Shown here: one piece after another, positions 24,098-31,848 of the stretch
Layout of the letters: each line of letters starts with the position of its first letter
How positions within the stretch are numbered: the stretch's first letter is position 1
Assembly (NCBI GenBank): GCA_016192825.1
Contig: JACPTK010000079.1
Location: forward strand, 1 to 51,152
Direction: 5' to 3'
DNA from: Betaproteobacteria bacterium
Lineage (GTDB): Bacteria > Pseudomonadota > Gammaproteobacteria > Burkholderiales > SG8-41
Length of the DNA: 51,152 nt
The notes under the pieces: model-generated
The model's input: only the letters and a program-made list of their open reading frames with translations
Databases searched by the model: none
What the model was told of the DNA's origin: nothing
Position numbers and translations under genes: made by a program

Positions 24098-26173
24098 TCA
24101 GTAATGGCCGGCGAGCTCGGGCTCGACCGACTCATTGCCGTAGAGGTAGGCGCCCTTCTTGTTGCCGTACCAGATGACCTCGCGGTACCAGTCTTCCCAC
24201 GAGTGATACACGTGCCGGGTGCGCTCGACGCGGTTGACGGTGCGGCGCTGCTCGAGCGCAACCTTGTCGCCGACCAGCGCGGCGCGGTAGTAATCCCAGA
24301 GGTTGTAGCGCGTCTCGAGCTGCAGGTCCGACGTCTGGAACGGCAGCTTGATGAGGCTGCGGTTGAGCTCGATCGCCTCGTGCAGCACGCCCTGCGGCAG
24401 CGCGCGGTCCCGTGCCGCGAGGAATTCACCGAGCAGCGACTCGGCTTCGTCGTAAAAGGCCTTGATGCGGCCCTCCACGCACAGCTGGATCAGCACGTAT
24501 TCATCGGCCGGCCAGTAGATGTCGAGCCACTCGCTGGAATGGCAGTATTCCGCGCCGCCGGCCTGGATGTCGCGCGCCTTGTCGAGAAAGAAGCGCCGGA
24601 TTCCGGCGATGGCCGGATAGCGCTCCGCGCGCTCGCCGAGGAAGACCTCGATCAGGTCGCGATAGCTTGCGCCGCAGATTTCATGAAACAGGATCAACGG
24701 GATCTGCAGCACCTTGTCGAAATGCAGGAGCGCCGTCATCCAGCTGAAGGTGCGCGCGCGGGCCCAGTCCTCCCCGGGCATGGATGCCGTCGCGACGACC
24801 AGGTCCTGCACCTCGGAGATCTCCTCCCGGGACTCGGCGAGCGACCCGTGGATGTTGATGATCGCGGTTTGCACCGTGACCATGCCGTACTTTCTCCGGT
24901 ATTCCGGATCGCCCATCTCGGCGTTGGGCAGGATCGAGAGGTTGTTGAACTGGATGCGGTTGTGCTGCCCGTTCTCGATCACGCTCGACACGCCGTCGGC
25001 GAACGAGTCGTAGGTCTCGCCCGGCAGGCCGAGGATGAGATCGGTGTAGGTCTCGACCCGGTCGCGGGTGAAGCGGCGCTGCAGCTCCTGGAACGACTCC
25101 GTCGAGATGTTGTGGCGCTTGATCGCATCCAGCGTGCCGGCGTCCACCGACTGCAGCGCGATCGCGACACCCTTGTTCAGCCCGGCGTCCGACAGCAGCT
25201 TCTGGACCCGGTAGGCGCGCTCGGTGCCGTTCTTGGTGTTCTGCACCGAAAGCGCCTTCGGATAGCCGAGGCGCTGCTTGGTGTCGGCGACGTACTGCGT
25301 GATCTCGTAGTCGCGCGCCAGCATCGCGTAGTTGGCGTCGCAGCAGAAAATGAACTCGATTTTCTGCTCGGCGAACCAGTCCACCTCGCGCGTCAGCCGC
25401 TCCATGTCGAACTGGCTCACCTTGGCGGCGACCGCCGAGCCCCAGTCGCAGAACGTGCACTGGAACGGGCAGCCGCGGTTGGTCTCCCACAGGATCAGCC
25501 ATTTTTCATGGGGGTTCGCCCGCATCAGCGGCTCGAAGACGCCGCTGAGGTAGGGCGAGGGGATCACGGAGATGTCGCGCAGCCTCTCGCACCGCGCATT
25601 GTTGGCGAAGCTGCCGTCAGCCCGCAGCCAGCTCGTCGAGGGCACGTTGTCCCAGGTGCGCGAGGGAAAGTTCTCGAGGATGCCGAGGAAGATCGGCTCG
25701 CCTTCACCGTGGCAGGCGATGTCGACGAACGGGTGCTCGCGCAGGAAGGCCTCGGCGCGATCGGGCACCTGCGGCCCGCCGAAGACGATCAGGGTGTGCG
25801 GCCGCGCCGCCTTGAGGCGGCGGGCGATCTCGAGCGAGATGCGGATGTTCCAGACGTAGGCGCTGAAGCCGATGACGTCGGCGCCGAGCAGGCGCTCAAC
25901 CGCAGCCTGCACGGGGAGGCGGGAATACACCGGCAGGGTGAAGGTGTAGCGCTGCGGGTGACGGGCGAATTTCCGCGCATAGGCCTGCAGCAGGCCGGCG
26001 GCATAGGGCAGATAGTTCTGGCCCGAGAAGCTGTTGTTGATCTGGACCAACGCCACCTTGAGCGGCGGGCCGTTGCCCTCCGGCGCCGGGATGGCGCCCG
26101 CGGACGGGGCGTGGGCATGCTCAGGGATGCCCGCCCGGGCGGCACGAAGCCGGAGATTTTGTATGTTGCTCAC
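24098..26173 (-). CDS. B12-binding-domain radical SAM enzyme
   Basis: A 691-residue protein. A cobalamin-binding-type Rossmann domain spans about residues 38-165 (VALVQINNSF, GADVIGFSAYVWN, LIVFGGPQVP). It is followed by a radical SAM domain with the [4Fe-4S] motif CPFQCTFC (Cys235, Cys239, Cys242), and then a ~200-residue helical C-terminal domain. Class B radical SAM enzymes of this architecture often methylate unactivated carbon or phosphorus using methylcobalamin. Some instead rearrange or epimerise. In this operon it could C-methylate or otherwise modify the GDP-heptose or the glycan. No DxHxxG cobalamin-ligand motif is obvious. It generates 5'-deoxyadenosine, which links it to the salvage pair at 36430-39673. 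Confidence 0.88.
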   Translation of the reverse strand: MSNIQNLRLRAARAGIPEHAHAPSAGAIPAPEGNGPPLKVALVQINNSFSGQNYLPYAAGLLQAYARKFARHPQRYTFTLPVYSRLPVQAAVERLLGADVIGFSAYVWNIRISLEIARRLKAARPHTLIVFGGPQVPDRAEAFLREHPFVDIACHGEGEPIFLGILENFPSRTWDNVPSTSWLRADGSFANNARCERLRDISVIPSPYLSGVFEPLMRANPHEKWLILWETNRGCPFQCTFCDWGSAVAAKVSQFDMERLTREVDWFAEQKIEFIFCCDANYAMLARDYEITQYVADTKQRLGYPKALSVQNTKNGTERAYRVQKLLSDAGLNKGVAIALQSVDAGTLDAIKRHNISTESFQELQRRFTRDRVETYTDLILGLPGETYDSFADGVSSVIENGQHNRIQFNNLSILPNAEMGDPEYRRKYGMVTVQTAIINIHGSLAESREEISEVQDLVVATASMPGEDWARARTFSWMTALLHFDKVLQIPLILFHEICGASYRDLIEVFLGERAERYPAIAGIRRFFLDKARDIQAGGAEYCHSSEWLDIYWPADEYVLIQLCVEGRIKAFYDEAESLLGEFLAARDRALPQGVLHEAIELNRSLIKLPFQTSDLQLETRYNLWDYYRAALVGDKVALEQRRTVNRVERTRHVYHSWEDWYREVIWYGNKKGAYLYGNESVEPELAGHY

Positions 26174-26180
26174 GGCTCGA

Positions 26181-27194
26181 TTAACCGGCTTCGGCGGCCG
26201 CTTCGGCGGCCGCGCGCTTGCGCCAGTGCTCGAGCAGGTGCGAGAGGCTCTCGTCGAACGAGTAGCGCGGCTTCCAGCCCGTCGCCGCCGCGAACTTCTC
26301 GACGTTCGGAATCTGCAGCGTCACGTCCGCGGGCCGCAGGAGCTGCGGATCGACCCGGCTCGGTATCGGGCAGCGCGCCATGGCCTTGAGCCGGTCGAGG
26401 ACGTCGCCGACCTTCATGACCGTCGCCCCGCCGATGTTGTAGGCCTCGCCCGGCGCGCAGTGCAGGAGCGCCTCCCAGTAGGCGCGCATGCCGTCGCGCA
26501 CATCCACGAGGGTGCGCACCGAATCGAGGTTGCCGTGCGTGAGCTCGCGCTGCAGGCCCAGCTCGGTGCGCGCGACCTGGCGCGCGAACGAGGTGGCGAA
26601 CAGATCGGTGCGGCGCGGATTGAGGTAGGCGAACATCCGGGTGCGGATGATGCGCATGCCGTAGGCTGCGAAGTAGGTGTAGCCGAGCAGGTCCTGGGCG
26701 ACTTTCGAGACGGCATAGGGACTCGCCGGGCGCAGCGGCGCGTCCTCGCGGATCGGAACGTCCTTCGGGTCCACCTGGCCGTAGACCTCCGAGGTGCTGC
26801 ACAGCTGGATCCACGGGTCGATGCCGGAAAGCCGGATTGCCTCGAACAGGTTGCTCGTGCCGATGATGTTGTTCGAGAGCACCGCGTTCGGCGTCGTGAA
26901 GGAGGCGCGCACGTTGGCGTGCGCCGCGAGGTGAAACACCGCGTCCGGCTTGACGTCGCGGACCACGGCGTACACCGACGCGAAGTCGTTCAGGTCGGCT
27001 TCGTGGACCGTCGCGCGCCCCGTCACCGCGCGCAGGTTGTCCTGGGTCGTGCTGTGCCAGCGCGCCAGCCCGTGCACCTCGACGCCGCGACAGTGCTCCA
27101 GGATGTGTTCCGCGAGATAGCTGCCGCCCGAGCCTCCGATGCCGGTGATGAGGACGCGGCGGAATTCGCGCTGATCGGCCATGGGTCCGCTCAT
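26181..27194 (-). CDS. GDP-mannose/GDP-heptose 4,6-dehydratase-family SDR (DmhA/Rmd-like)
   Basis: A 337-residue SDR of the Gmd/Rmd group. The cofactor loop reads GIGGSGGSYLAEH where Gmd has GITGQDG. FHLAAHANVRASF, the serine motif LCSTSEVYG and the catalytic YAVSK (YxxxK) are present, as are NPRRTDLFATSFARQ and NIGGATVMKVGD. It could be the GDP-heptose 4,6-dehydratase (DmhA function) of this operon or a GDP-4-keto-sugar reductase. A second, canonical gmd is already present at 9810. Start ATG 27194 overlaps the stop of the ColD-like gene (ATGA); an internal ATG at 27182 is also possible. Confidence 0.8.
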   Translation of the reverse strand: MSGPMADQREFRRVLITGIGGSGGSYLAEHILEHCRGVEVHGLARWHSTTQDNLRAVTGRATVHEADLNDFASVYAVVRDVKPDAVFHLAAHANVRASFTTPNAVLSNNIIGTSNLFEAIRLSGIDPWIQLCSTSEVYGQVDPKDVPIREDAPLRPASPYAVSKVAQDLLGYTYFAAYGMRIIRTRMFAYLNPRRTDLFATSFARQVARTELGLQRELTHGNLDSVRTLVDVRDGMRAYWEALLHCAPGEAYNIGGATVMKVGDVLDRLKAMARCPIPSRVDPQLLRPADVTLQIPNVEKFAAATGWKPRYSFDESLSHLLEHWRKRAAAEAAAEAG

Positions 27195-28393
27195 CCCGTC
27201 GGCAAGGCGTTGAGGATCTCGCACAGGCGCAGGATCTTCCCGCGGTCGAGATCCGGGTAGTTGCCGATATAGAAGCCGAAGAAGTGGACGTGATCGACGC
27301 GCGGGTATTTCTCGTGCTCGCGCTCGCCGACCACGCGCTTCAGGTACGGCTGGCGCAGCTGGTTGCCCCCGCCCGAGGCACCGCGGCGGAATTCCACGCC
27401 GTGCGCGCGCAACGCCGCCTCGACGTGGTCGCGCAGCACCGCGTCGGCGCGCCCGAGCACCAGCGTCAAGGCGTAATTGCAGCTGCCCTCGGTCGCAAAC
27501 CCGGTCTGGTAGCGCGCGGGGTCGAGGTGATCCAGAAACACGCGCAGGTTGCCGGCGCGGATGGCGTTGTTCGCGTCCAGGCGCTTCAGCTGCGAGCGGC
27601 CGATGAGGGCGTTGATCTCGGTGCTGCGCATGTTGTAGGCGGGAAACGCGAAAATGAACTCCGGGTTGAGGTCGGGATGCGCCTCGCGGTAGCGCCGGCG
27701 CAGCGCCTCCGAGCCCGCCTCGCGCACCATCCCGTGGGAACGGAACATGCGCACCGCTTCGTGGAGCTCCGCGTCGTCGGTGCACACCATGCCGCCCTCG
27801 ATGGTACTCAAGTGGTGGGCGTAGTAGAAGGAGAAATTCGAGGCGAGGCCGAAGGTGCCCAGCTTGCGTCCCTTGAATGTCGCGCCGTGCGATTCGCAGG
27901 CGTCCTCGATCAGCGGGATGCCGCGCGCGGTGAGCTCGTCCAGCAGACGCTGGGTGAGGCCGTTGTAGCCGAGGATATGGGTGAGAAACACCGCACGCGT
28001 GCGCGGCCCGAGCTTGCGCAGCACTTCCTCGTTGTCCATGCCCAGGGTGCGCGGATCGATGTCGACGAACACCGGCTGGTATCCGCACTGCAGCGCCGCC
28101 GCCACGTCGGAAACCCAGGTGAGCGGCGGCACGATGATTTCTCCGCCCCCGTGGAGCTCGCGCAGCGCGGCGAGCGTCAGGAGATTCGCCGAGGAGCCCG
28201 AGTTCACGAACACGCTGTGCCGCACGCCGAGCCAGGCCGACCATTCCTCCTCGAAGGCGCGCACGTTTCCCGACTGCGTGAGCATCACGTCCTCTCCCCG
28301 CAGATAGTCGATCACGGCGTCGAGGTCGGCGCGGGTGATGTTGTTCTTCATCAGCGGCCAGTCGAGCGCGGCCGGCGCGGCGCGGACGTTCAC
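27191..28393 (-). CDS. ColD-like PLP-dependent GDP-4-keto-6-deoxysugar 3-dehydratase
   Basis: A 400-residue DegT-fold protein in which the PLP lysine is replaced by histidine: SFYYAHHLSTIEGGMV, His193 at the lysine position. This matches ColD (E. coli SHHIATMEGG), which removes the C3 hydroxyl of GDP-4-keto-6-deoxymannose. Further shared features are VNSGSSANLL, EDACESHGATF, FPAYNMRSTEINALIG and the C-terminal FGFYIGNYP. The CWC iron-sulfur cysteines of RfbH/E1 enzymes are absent, so it should not need a ferredoxin-reductase partner. Predicted product: a 3,6-dideoxy-4-keto GDP-sugar. GTG 28393 overlaps the E1-beta stop by one base. An internal ATG at 28351 falls inside the conserved N-terminus and is unlikely. 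Confidence 0.88.
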   Translation of the reverse strand: MNVRAAPAALDWPLMKNNITRADLDAVIDYLRGEDVMLTQSGNVRAFEEEWSAWLGVRHSVFVNSGSSANLLTLAALRELHGGGEIIVPPLTWVSDVAAALQCGYQPVFVDIDPRTLGMDNEEVLRKLGPRTRAVFLTHILGYNGLTQRLLDELTARGIPLIEDACESHGATFKGRKLGTFGLASNFSFYYAHHLSTIEGGMVCTDDAELHEAVRMFRSHGMVREAGSEALRRRYREAHPDLNPEFIFAFPAYNMRSTEINALIGRSQLKRLDANNAIRAGNLRVFLDHLDPARYQTGFATEGSCNYALTLVLGRADAVLRDHVEAALRAHGVEFRRGASGGGNQLRQPYLKRVVGEREHEKYPRVDHVHFFGFYIGNYPDLDRGKILRLCEILNALPTG

Positions 28394-29439
28394 TAGAATG
28401 GCCCCTTGAACTCGATCAACTTAAGGTCGGCGCGCGCGGCCGGCAGCCACCCCTGTGGCGCGCCCTTCACGAGGTCGAAGGCGGCGGCCGCGATGGTCCG
28501 CGCATTCGGGTAGAACAGCGCCTCGAGGCTCGGCGTGGTGGGGCACGGCACGGGCGCGAACCCCATGCGCCGCAGCTTCCAGCCCGGCGCATCCTGCATC
28601 CGCTCGGCGAGGCTCGCGACGATCTCCGCGCCGGCGCCGCAGGTCATCCAGCCGTTGTCGACCACGATCAGCCGCCCGGTGCGGCGAACCGACGCCTCGA
28701 TGGTGCCGATATCGAGGGGGGCGAGCCATATCGGGTCGATGACCTCGGCGCTCACGCTGACTTCCTCGAGATAACGCTGGGCGCGAAGGCATTCGACCTG
28801 CATGTACGAGATGCCGACCAGCGTCACCTCGCGCCCCGGCACGGCGACGCGCGCCTTCCCCGGAGCGACGACATAGTCGCCTTCCGGCACGCGACCCTTC
28901 TGGTAATAGAGGATACGGTGCTCGACGAACATGACGGGATTATCGTCGCGCACCGCCGCCGCCAGACAGCCCTTGGCGTCGTACGGGGTCGAGGGCGCGA
29001 CCACCTTGAGGCCCGGCACGTGCATGAACAGGGGATAGAGCCCCTGCGAGTGCTGCGCGCCCTGGCCCCAGCTCTTGCCGATGATCGAGCGCACCACCAG
29101 CGGCACGTGCTCCTGCCCGCCGAACATGGAATGCGTCTTCGCCGCCATGTTGACGAGCTGGTTCATCGCCAGCAGCACGAAATCCATCCGGATGTGGACG
29201 TGAATCGGGCGCAGGCCCGCGAGCGCCATGCCGATCGCCGCGCCGCACATCGCGTCCTCCGACAACGGCGTGCCGAATACCCGGTCGCCACCGTACTTCC
29301 CGGCGAGTCCGCGCGTCGTGCCGAGAATGGCCTTCGGATCGTCGACGTCGAGGCCGAACAGCACGACGCCCGCGTCGCGCGCCATTTCCAGGTCGGTGGC
29401 CTCGCGGATCGCGTCGACGTAGGAAAGCGTTCGCTCCAC
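28393..29439 (-). CDS. E1-beta-like thiamine-diphosphate enzyme subunit, second pair
   Basis: A 348-residue beta subunit with Glu61 (GTPLSEDAM) at the cofactor-activating position, GAAIGMALAGLRPIHVH, SWGQGAQHSQG, HVPGLKVVAPSTPYDAKG and FVEHRILYYQKG. The C-terminal domain has VIDPIWLAPLD and VVDNGW. It begins at GTG 29439, 7 bases after the alpha subunit, and ends overlapping the ColD-like gene. With its alpha partner it should form an alpha2beta2 thiamine enzyme. Lacking E2/E3, and placed beside a 3-dehydratase, it is a candidate for adding a two-carbon branch to a 4-keto-3,6-dideoxy sugar, as YerE does with a different protein in yersiniose synthesis. That role is inferred. Confidence 0.87.
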   Translation of the reverse strand: MERTLSYVDAIREATDLEMARDAGVVLFGLDVDDPKAILGTTRGLAGKYGGDRVFGTPLSEDAMCGAAIGMALAGLRPIHVHIRMDFVLLAMNQLVNMAAKTHSMFGGQEHVPLVVRSIIGKSWGQGAQHSQGLYPLFMHVPGLKVVAPSTPYDAKGCLAAAVRDDNPVMFVEHRILYYQKGRVPEGDYVVAPGKARVAVPGREVTLVGISYMQVECLRAQRYLEEVSVSAEVIDPIWLAPLDIGTIEASVRRTGRLIVVDNGWMTCGAGAEIVASLAERMQDAPGWKLRRMGFAPVPCPTTPSLEALFYPNARTIAAAAFDLVKGAPQGWLPAARADLKLIEFKGPF

Positions 29440-29446
29440 GGCCGGC

Positions 29447-30403
29447 TCAACGATAGAGGTGCATCAACAATTCGCCGGCAGGCGGAAAGGGGCTCGCCTC
29501 GGCAAACGCGAAGGCTTCGGCGATCTCGGCTTCGATCGCCTCGTCGATGACGGAGCGCTGCGGCGCCGGGAGCATTCCTCCCAGCCGCGCGACCTGGTCG
29601 TTCTTCCTCCACGCCTCGGTTTCCTCGCGGCTGCGAAAGCCGAGCTCGAAATCCTCGCCCGGACCGACGTGCTCGAGCCAGCGGCTGGTGATGCACTCGA
29701 TGTAGCGCGGGCCCGGGCTGCCCGAGCGAACCGCGGCCGCGGCTGCGCGCGCAGCCTGGAATATGCGGAAGACGTCGCCGTCCTCTATCGTTTCAGCCGG
29801 TATCCCGTAGGCGCGCACCCGCGTGCAGATATCCAGCGTCGCCTGCCGGCGGCTCTGGTGCGTGTGGATCGCGTAGCCGTTGTTCTCGCATACGAACAGG
29901 ATCGGCAGCTGCTTGAGCGCGGCAAAATTGAGGCTCTCGGCGAACACGCCCTCCTCGGTGGCGCCGTCGCCGTGAAAGCTGACGGCGATCCGGTTTTCGC
30001 GGCGGTGCTTCAGGGCATAGGCATAGCCGACGGCATTCGGGATCGTCGTGCCGACCACGGCCGAGGTGCCCATCACGCCGCGCTCGACGTCGACCAGGTG
30101 CATGGAACCCCCCTTGCCGCGGGCGCAGCCGTCGGCTTTTCCGTAGAGCTCCGCAATCATGCGGGGGAGGCTCCCGCCCTTGGCAAGATACATGGCATGG
30201 CCGCGGTAGGAGCCGAACACGACGTCGCGGGGCTCGAGCGCTTCGCACACGCCCGTCGCCACCGCCTCCTGCCCGATCGACAGGTGGACGGGACTCTTGA
30301 TGCTGTCGCTCGGATAGACGCGCACGATCTCTTCCTCGACGCGCCGGATGCGGCGCAGCGAGCGGTAAAGGCGGACCGTGAGCTCGAGCTCGTCGCGTTT
30401 CAT
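29447..30403 (-). CDS. E1-alpha-like thiamine-diphosphate enzyme subunit, second pair
   Basis: A 318-residue alpha subunit with intact motifs: VHLSIGQEAVATG, GSYRGHAMYLAKGG, RGKGGSMHLVD and the TPP/Mg motif GDG (residues 145-147) followed by CENNGYAIH (Asn174/175). ATG 30403 matches the family start; an upstream frame to 30571 overlaps hddA and encodes low-complexity residues. It lies 7 bases after hddA and 7 before its beta partner. The motifs are canonical, unlike the first E1-alpha at 6385-7503, so this pair is the more likely to act by conventional chemistry. The donor (pyruvate or a ketose phosphate) is not readable from sequence. Confidence 0.88.
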   Translation of the reverse strand: MKRDELELTVRLYRSLRRIRRVEEEIVRVYPSDSIKSPVHLSIGQEAVATGVCEALEPRDVVFGSYRGHAMYLAKGGSLPRMIAELYGKADGCARGKGGSMHLVDVERGVMGTSAVVGTTIPNAVGYAYALKHRRENRIAVSFHGDGATEEGVFAESLNFAALKQLPILFVCENNGYAIHTHQSRRQATLDICTRVRAYGIPAETIEDGDVFRIFQAARAAAAAVRSGSPGPRYIECITSRWLEHVGPGEDFELGFRSREETEAWRKNDQVARLGGMLPAPQRSVIDEAIEAEIAEAFAFAEASPFPPAGELLMHLYR

Positions 30404-30410
30404 GGCCTGA

Positions 30411-31496
30411 TCAGGTCGCCTTCGCCCCGGGGCGCGCCGGGCCGGGGCGATCGGCGTCGCGGAAAGGCTCGATCGCGCGCAGCGCCCTGCCGCGCGCCTC
30501 CTCGGAAAAATCCTCCTCGTGGTCGAAGAAGACGATCCGGCTGCCGGAGAAATCGAAGCGAAAGGGGACATGGATCAGCTTGTGGAGCGCTTTCTTGATT
30601 CGTGGCTGGTCGGCGGGGCGCGCGAACAGCAGCAGAAACCCGCCGCCGCCGGCCCCCAGCAGCTTGCCGCCCAACGCGCCCGCCAGGCGGGCAGCCTCGT
30701 AGAGCTGGTCGACGTAGTCGGTCGAGATGCCGCGGTCGAGGGAGCGTTTGGCCTGCCACGTCTCGTGCAGCAGCGCTCCGAAGCGCGGGAGATCGCCGCG
30801 GCGAAGGATGTCGAGCGCCTCCTCGACCATCTGGCCCATGAGCCGCAACTGCGGCTGCTTCGCGCCCAGGTTCTCGACGTAAGTACTCGCGACCGCCGAC
30901 GCGGTGCGGCTGATGCCGGTGAAAAAAAGCATCAGGTGGTCGTTCAGCTCGTGCAGGCGTTCGGCGTGCAAGGTGAGCGGCGTGACGACGATCTCGTCGT
31001 TGCGGAGGAATTCGACGTGGTTCAGGCCGCCGTGCGCCGCGAACACCTGGTCCTGGGAACCGACCGTGTCGCGCAGCCGTTCCTGCTCGACATGAATCGC
31101 CTCGCGCACCAGCTCGACCCGGGTGGGCATGTAGCCCTTGAGCGCGTGGACCGCGTGCAGCAGGCCGACGGCGAACGACGAGCTCGAGCCGATGCCGCTG
31201 CGGGCCGGAAGATCGCCGTCGTGATGGATCTCGACGCCCTGCTCGACGCCGAGGTGGCGCAGCACCTCGCGCACCGCCGGATGCGCGATCTCGTCCACGC
31301 TCATGCGGTCCTCGATCTTCGAGTAGACGACGCGAAAGCGGTGCTCGAAAAAGGGCGGCAGGTAACGGCAGGTGATCCAGCAGTACTTGTTGATCGCGGT
31401 GCCCAGGACCCGCCCGCCGTTTTCGCGATACCAGGCGGGATAGTCGGTGCCGCCTCCAAAAAAGGAAATGCGGAAAGGCGTGCGGCTGATGATCAT
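30411..31496 (-). CDS. hddA: D-glycero-alpha-D-manno-heptose 7-phosphate kinase-like GHMP kinase
   Basis: GHMP-family kinase, 361 residues, that should phosphorylate heptose 7-phosphate at C1 in the GDP-heptose route. It starts MIISRTPFRISFFGGGTDYP, a hallmark of HddA-type kinases, and has the ATP loop PARSGIGSSSSFAVGLL and the C-terminal GAGGGGFLLLF motif. Fucokinase-like activity is the main alternative. First gene of the twelve-gene minus-strand operon; an AT-rich stretch 35-55 bases upstream probably holds the promoter. I see no strong ribosome-binding site before ATG 31496. Confidence 0.87.
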   Translation of the reverse strand: MIISRTPFRISFFGGGTDYPAWYRENGGRVLGTAINKYCWITCRYLPPFFEHRFRVVYSKIEDRMSVDEIAHPAVREVLRHLGVEQGVEIHHDGDLPARSGIGSSSSFAVGLLHAVHALKGYMPTRVELVREAIHVEQERLRDTVGSQDQVFAAHGGLNHVEFLRNDEIVVTPLTLHAERLHELNDHLMLFFTGISRTASAVASTYVENLGAKQPQLRLMGQMVEEALDILRRGDLPRFGALLHETWQAKRSLDRGISTDYVDQLYEAARLAGALGGKLLGAGGGGFLLLFARPADQPRIKKALHKLIHVPFRFDFSGSRIVFFDHEEDFSEEARGRALRAIEPFRDADRPGPARPGAKAT

Positions 31497-31538
31497 GACG
31501 CGCCGTCTGGCCAGATTGGCGTTAAGAATTAAGAAGTT

Positions 31539-31544
31539 ATTATA
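31539..31544 (-). promoter_or_regulatory. Possible -10 element of the hddA operon
   Basis: A perfect TATAAT on the minus strand inside an AT-rich island (about 31520-31550) that stands out from the GC-rich surroundings. Transcription would begin some 36 bases before hddA. No good -35 is seen at the expected distance. The overlapping plus-strand TATACT (31541-31546) with TTGGCG 19 bases upstream could serve the other direction. Confidence 0.35.
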
Positions 31545-31805
31545 CTAGTGACGGGTTGCCTGCGCGACCGGCTCCGGGAGCCGGCCTGCCGCAGCGGCCC
31601 GCGCAGGCTTTGCGGCGCCGGCACGGTCGAAGGGCATGCCCGGTTGACGGAAAAACCGCAACGCGCGGCGGCAAGGCGCATCCGCGGCTCGCTCGGGGCC
31701 GGTCAAAGCGGTTCCGGCCGATCGCTTCTCCGTCGCTCGATGTCGAGCAGGCGCCCGCGCGTCGCCCCTGCAACCGTGCCGACGGATGCCGGCCGGAGCG
31801 CCCTC

Positions 31806-31811
31806 TATAAT
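31806..31811 (+). promoter_or_regulatory. Possible -10 element of the GT4/UDP-aminosugar operon
   Basis: A perfect TATAAT 38 bases before ATG 31849, implying a leader of about 30 bases. The -35 region is GC-rich and does not match TTGACA, so an activator or a weak promoter is possible. Confidence 0.4.
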
Positions 31812-31848
31812 GCGTTGCCATGCACCACCTGCCGAGCACGGCGGCGTC

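Larger units (their letters stand above)
31497..31848. other. Divergent intergenic region with likely promoters
   Basis: A 352-base spacer between hddA (-) and the GT4 gene (+). Apart from the AT-rich patch near 31520-31546 and a TATAAT near 31806, I see GC-rich sequence with no convincing gene. Open frames there have shadow-like, arginine-rich composition. Confidence 0.6.

Noticed and set aside
20269-26389. Very long plus-strand open frames (for example 21275-23974 and 24104-26389)
   Set aside because: They lie exactly opposite well-supported SDR, AKR and radical SAM genes and have arginine/alanine/histidine-rich sequences without recognisable motifs.
26181-28244. One 687-codon fused dehydratase protein
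   Set aside because: The upstream half is a shadow of the ColD-like gene; the true dehydratase starts at 27194 or 27182.
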